From the NCBI GenBank assembly GCA_027858355.1, contig JAQICW010000473.1, positions 1 through 8,370 on the forward strand: a stretch of 8,370 nt of DNA, in the 5' to 3' direction. This document shows positions 6,807-8,370 of this stretch, in pieces. The stretch is from Desulfobacula sp. GTDB taxonomy: Bacteria; Desulfobacterota; Desulfobacteria; Desulfobacterales; Desulfobacteraceae. Within the stretch, counting starts at the first letter, position 1, and every line of letters begins with the position of its first letter. A program made the position numbers and the translations under genes. The notes under the pieces were generated by a model that ran no database searches, was not told the origin of the DNA, and saw only the letters and a program-made list of their open reading frames with translations.

Positions 6807-6963
6807 AGATTATTGGTCATGAGATTGTTGAAAGTATAAATTATGTCCATGAGGAAATTTTTTTTACTTTTACAAAATATGCTGACAATCGATTCTTTAC
6901 TTGTTTGGTGTTTTTTACTATTTAATTACTTTTTTTATTTATTTTTAGAAACAAGAGGGAAAA

Positions 6964-7449
6964 GTGAACTTATCCACTGAGCAGCTATTAGAAATCGCAC
7001 AGTATTCGTTTGTACGTATGGATGGCGCCTGGTTTATGGCTTTAACCAGAAAACTTGGAAAAGAAACTGCATGGGAGGTTGATGTTGATGCCTGGAGCCA
7101 GTTCTCATATGTATTTGGTAAAAAAATCAGAAAAGACATTATCCCTACTCCGATATGGCCGGAAAGTTTTCTGGATATGCTGGAGATTTTCTGTAAGGTG
7201 CTGAAAATTGAAGGTCGTGAAGTATTTGTTGAATCAGATATCATAACCATTCGAGTTACAGACTGTGAAACCCAGAAGGCAATTGCCAAGGCTGGCATAG
7301 CAGATTGTGGAATTGTGACTATACATGCCTATCAAGGACTCATCAAGGGATTATTTGGAAAAGAAATGGATGTATTTGTACAGCATACAAAAAACCTGAA
7401 TCAAGGAGATGATTTTTGTGAGGTGATCATTTCCAGGAAAACTCATTAA
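6964..7449 (+). CDS. DUF6125-like protein of unknown function
   Basis: The 161-residue product resembles the DUF6125 group found in anaerobic bacteria and methanogens, related in pattern to L-2-amino-thiazoline-4-carboxylate hydrolase-like proteins. The resemblance rests on the N-terminal wording RMDGAWFMALTRKLGKETAW (residues 18-37), with the following DVDAWSQFSYVFGKKI, and on IRVTDCETQKA near residue 98, as in C-terminal halves of that family. Its biochemical role is not known. It has no membrane segment or signal peptide and should be cytoplasmic. Cysteines occur at TDCE, ADCG and FCEV. Start is GTG 6964 with GAGG 5 bases upstream. The stop TAA (7447-7449) lies immediately before homology to PhoU begins, so this gene borders a rearranged region; whether its own C-terminus was changed by that event is unclear. 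Confidence 0.75.
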   Translation: MNLSTEQLLEIAQYSFVRMDGAWFMALTRKLGKETAWEVDVDAWSQFSYVFGKKIRKDIIPTPIWPESFLDMLEIFCKVLKIEGREVFVESDIITIRVTDCETQKAIAKAGIADCGIVTIHAYQGLIKGLFGKEMDVFVQHTKNLNQGDDFCEVIISRKTH

Positions 7450-7451
7450 TC

Positions 7452-7607
7452 TTGAAAAAAGATATTCAAGCCCATCCCCAAATGGTTGGTGAAATTATTA
7501 ACATGTATCTGATTTCCAGGCATTTGGAAAGAATAGGAGACCATACCACCAATATTGCAGAAGAGGTGATATATCTTATAGAGGGTGAGATTGTGCGGCA
7601 TAAATGA
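7452..7607 (+). pseudogene. phoU: C-terminal remnant of PhoU, phosphate-transport regulator
   Basis: From TTG 7452 to TGA 7605-7607 the frame encodes about 51 residues that match the last helix pair of PhoU, above all ISRHLERIGDHTTNIAEEV followed by IYLIEGEIVRHK at the C-terminus. Intact PhoU is a cytoplasmic protein of roughly 220 residues that links the Pst phosphate transporter to the PhoR kinase, so about three quarters is missing. The frame is open upstream only to 7422, inside the end of the preceding gene, and there is no ribosome binding site. The missing part was presumably lost when the DUF6125-like gene was joined to this point. The stop overlaps ATG 7604 of the next reading frame (ATGA), the usual tight coupling of phoU with a kinase gene. 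Confidence 0.8.
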
Positions 7608-7610
7608 GTA

Positions 7611-8241
7611 TTGAGTTTTGCCAAGAATTTAAAAAAAGATCAGGATCAGATCCTCTATATTGATGAACAATGCAAGGAGATTGGAAAAACAACCGGGACA
7701 AGGGTTACCATTATTCTTCCTTCCGGCCTGGTTGCGGGGGATTCTTTTGGAAATATAAATAGAATGGAAAACCATATGAAGCAGCCGGAAATCAGGGAAG
7801 CCCTGAAAAGGAAAAAAGGAGTTTCCCTACGGTACAGTGCGACCCTTGATAAAAATATGATTTATATCGCTCTTCCTGTGATGCTTAAAGAAAGAGTGAC
7901 TGCCATTGTACGCCATGGTGGATCCCATTCAATGGAGCAGGCCATTATCAATCTTGTGGACAATGCTATTAAATACAGCCATGAAAATAAAACTATTGCC
8001 ATCATGGTTTCAAAAACAGATACGACTAGGGATATTGTAATTAAAGACAATGGCTGGGGAATTGACAAAGAACATTTATCAAAGATCTTCAACCGGTTTT
8101 ACAGAGTGGACAGGGCATGAAGGCGGCACAGGACTTGGTCTGGCCATTGTTAAACATATTGTCCAGTATCACCGTGGAAACATTGATGTCCAAAGCAAAA
8201 AAAATATCGGCACCTCCTTTAAAATCAGTATTTCTGCCTGA
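7611..8241 (+). pseudogene. Decayed PhoR-like sensor histidine kinase, internally deleted and frameshifted
   Basis: The frame starting at TTG 7611 first encodes a PhoR/PnpS-type extracytoplasmic sensor domain (TGTRVTIILPSGLVAGDS, then MENHMKQPEIREAL and IYIALPVM). Near 7910-7925 it jumps straight into the ATP-binding domain: MEQAIINLVDNAIKYS (N box) and DNGWGIDKEHLSKIFNRFYRVDRA. The second membrane helix, HAMP, PAS and the whole HisKA domain with the phosphoacceptor histidine are absent, and the first membrane helix is missing at the N-terminus. At 8118-8120 the frame ends in TGA, while the last ATP-binding motif, EGGTGLGLAIVKHI, continues in the +1 frame from 8119 to the stop at 8239-8241, consistent with a small out-of-frame deletion of the linker that normally precedes it. 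With three lesions the gene cannot make a working kinase. Its place after the phoU remnant supports a former phosphate-response kinase. Confidence 0.82.
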
Positions 8242-8293
8242 CTTTCAATCCCAAGAATAAAGATTGACTAACACGCTGATTTTAATCTATATA

Positions 8294-8333
8294 TATCGTT
8301 TATGTTAATTTTTGGTAATAATTTTAAACGATA
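8294..8333. repeat. 9-base inverted repeat in AT-rich non-coding DNA
   Basis: TATCGTTTA (8294-8302) and TAAACGATA (8325-8333) are perfect inverted copies separated by 22 bases. No coding sequence is evident from 8242 to the window end. It could be a regulator or recombinase site belonging to a gene beyond the window; the long AT-rich spacer argues against a terminator. Confidence 0.35.
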
Positions 8334-8370
8334 AAGATAGCGACAATGCAGACCATACGAGGGTTTAGAG

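Larger units (their letters stand above)
6625..6963. other. Divergent intergenic region, 339 bases
   Basis: Besides the two promoter candidates, the region holds a pair of inverted 7-mers, TGTCAAG (6716-6722) and CTTGACA (6768-6774), 45 bases apart. A start-less open frame runs from 6773 to 6922 on the plus strand with fairly protein-like wording (for example QIIGHEIVESINYVHEE) and ends in TAA; it may be a gene remnant but I recognise no family. The last 70 bases before the next gene are extremely T-rich. Confidence 0.35.

Noticed and set aside
8050..8241. Independent small gene encoding a GGTGLGLAIVKHI protein
   Set aside because: This is the frame-shifted end of the kinase ATP-binding domain and makes sense only as the continuation of the preceding frame.
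8294..8370. Start of a CRISPR array at the right edge
   Set aside because: Only one inverted repeat is visible and no direct repeat recurs with spacer-like spacing in the remaining bases.

Overview
The window most resembles a chromosomal segment of an anaerobic, moderately AT-rich deltaproteobacterium of the Desulfobacteraceae type (Desulfobacula, Desulfobacterium and Desulfotignum relatives). This is inferred from the combination of a pyrrolysine-type trimethylamine methyltransferase, sigma-54-like promoters and the gene set; no taxonomic marker such as rRNA is present.

Left third (1-3660): two MttB-superfamily corrinoid methyltransferase genes lie in tandem on the plus strand. The first (238-1677) is a continuous reading frame with leucine at the position that pyrrolysine occupies in true MttB. 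The second (2067-3548) is interrupted by one in-frame amber codon at 3048-3050. The protein continues in the same frame with unbroken family homology, so this is best read as a pyrrolysine-containing trimethylamine:corrinoid methyltransferase (mttB), not as two genes or a pseudogene. Each gene is preceded at 118-144 bases by a nearly identical 16-base sigma-54 (-24/-12) promoter (105-120 and 1908-1923), which suggests joint control by an enhancer-binding activator. The mttB leader also carries a strong but displaced Shine-Dalgarno, a 10-codon mini-ORF and a GC-rich palindrome. A strong hairpin terminator (3633-3659) closes the unit. The cognate corrinoid protein (MttC), a corrinoid-reactivating protein, the activator and the pyl genes are not in the window and must lie elsewhere if the system works.

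Middle (3710-6624): a minus-strand PaaI-like hotdog thioesterase, a plus-strand 12-helix MFS transporter, and a minus-strand pair made of an AlaX-type tRNA-editing protein followed by a YkgJ-type cysteine-cluster protein. The pair has a recognisable sigma-70 promoter at 6694-6721.

Right third (6625-8370): an intergenic region with back-to-back TTGACA boxes, a DUF6125-like protein (6964-7449), and directly abutting it the wreck of a phosphate-signalling locus: the C-terminal 50 or so residues of PhoU, then a PhoR-like sensor kinase lacking its first membrane helix and its phosphoacceptor-histidine region and carrying a frameshift before its last ATP-binding motif. The window ends in an AT-rich non-coding stretch with a 9-base inverted repeat.

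All five intact genes other than the mttB pair, and both members of that pair, end in TAA or TGA; amber appears only as the internal mttB codon, which fits an organism that decodes UAG as pyrrolysine.
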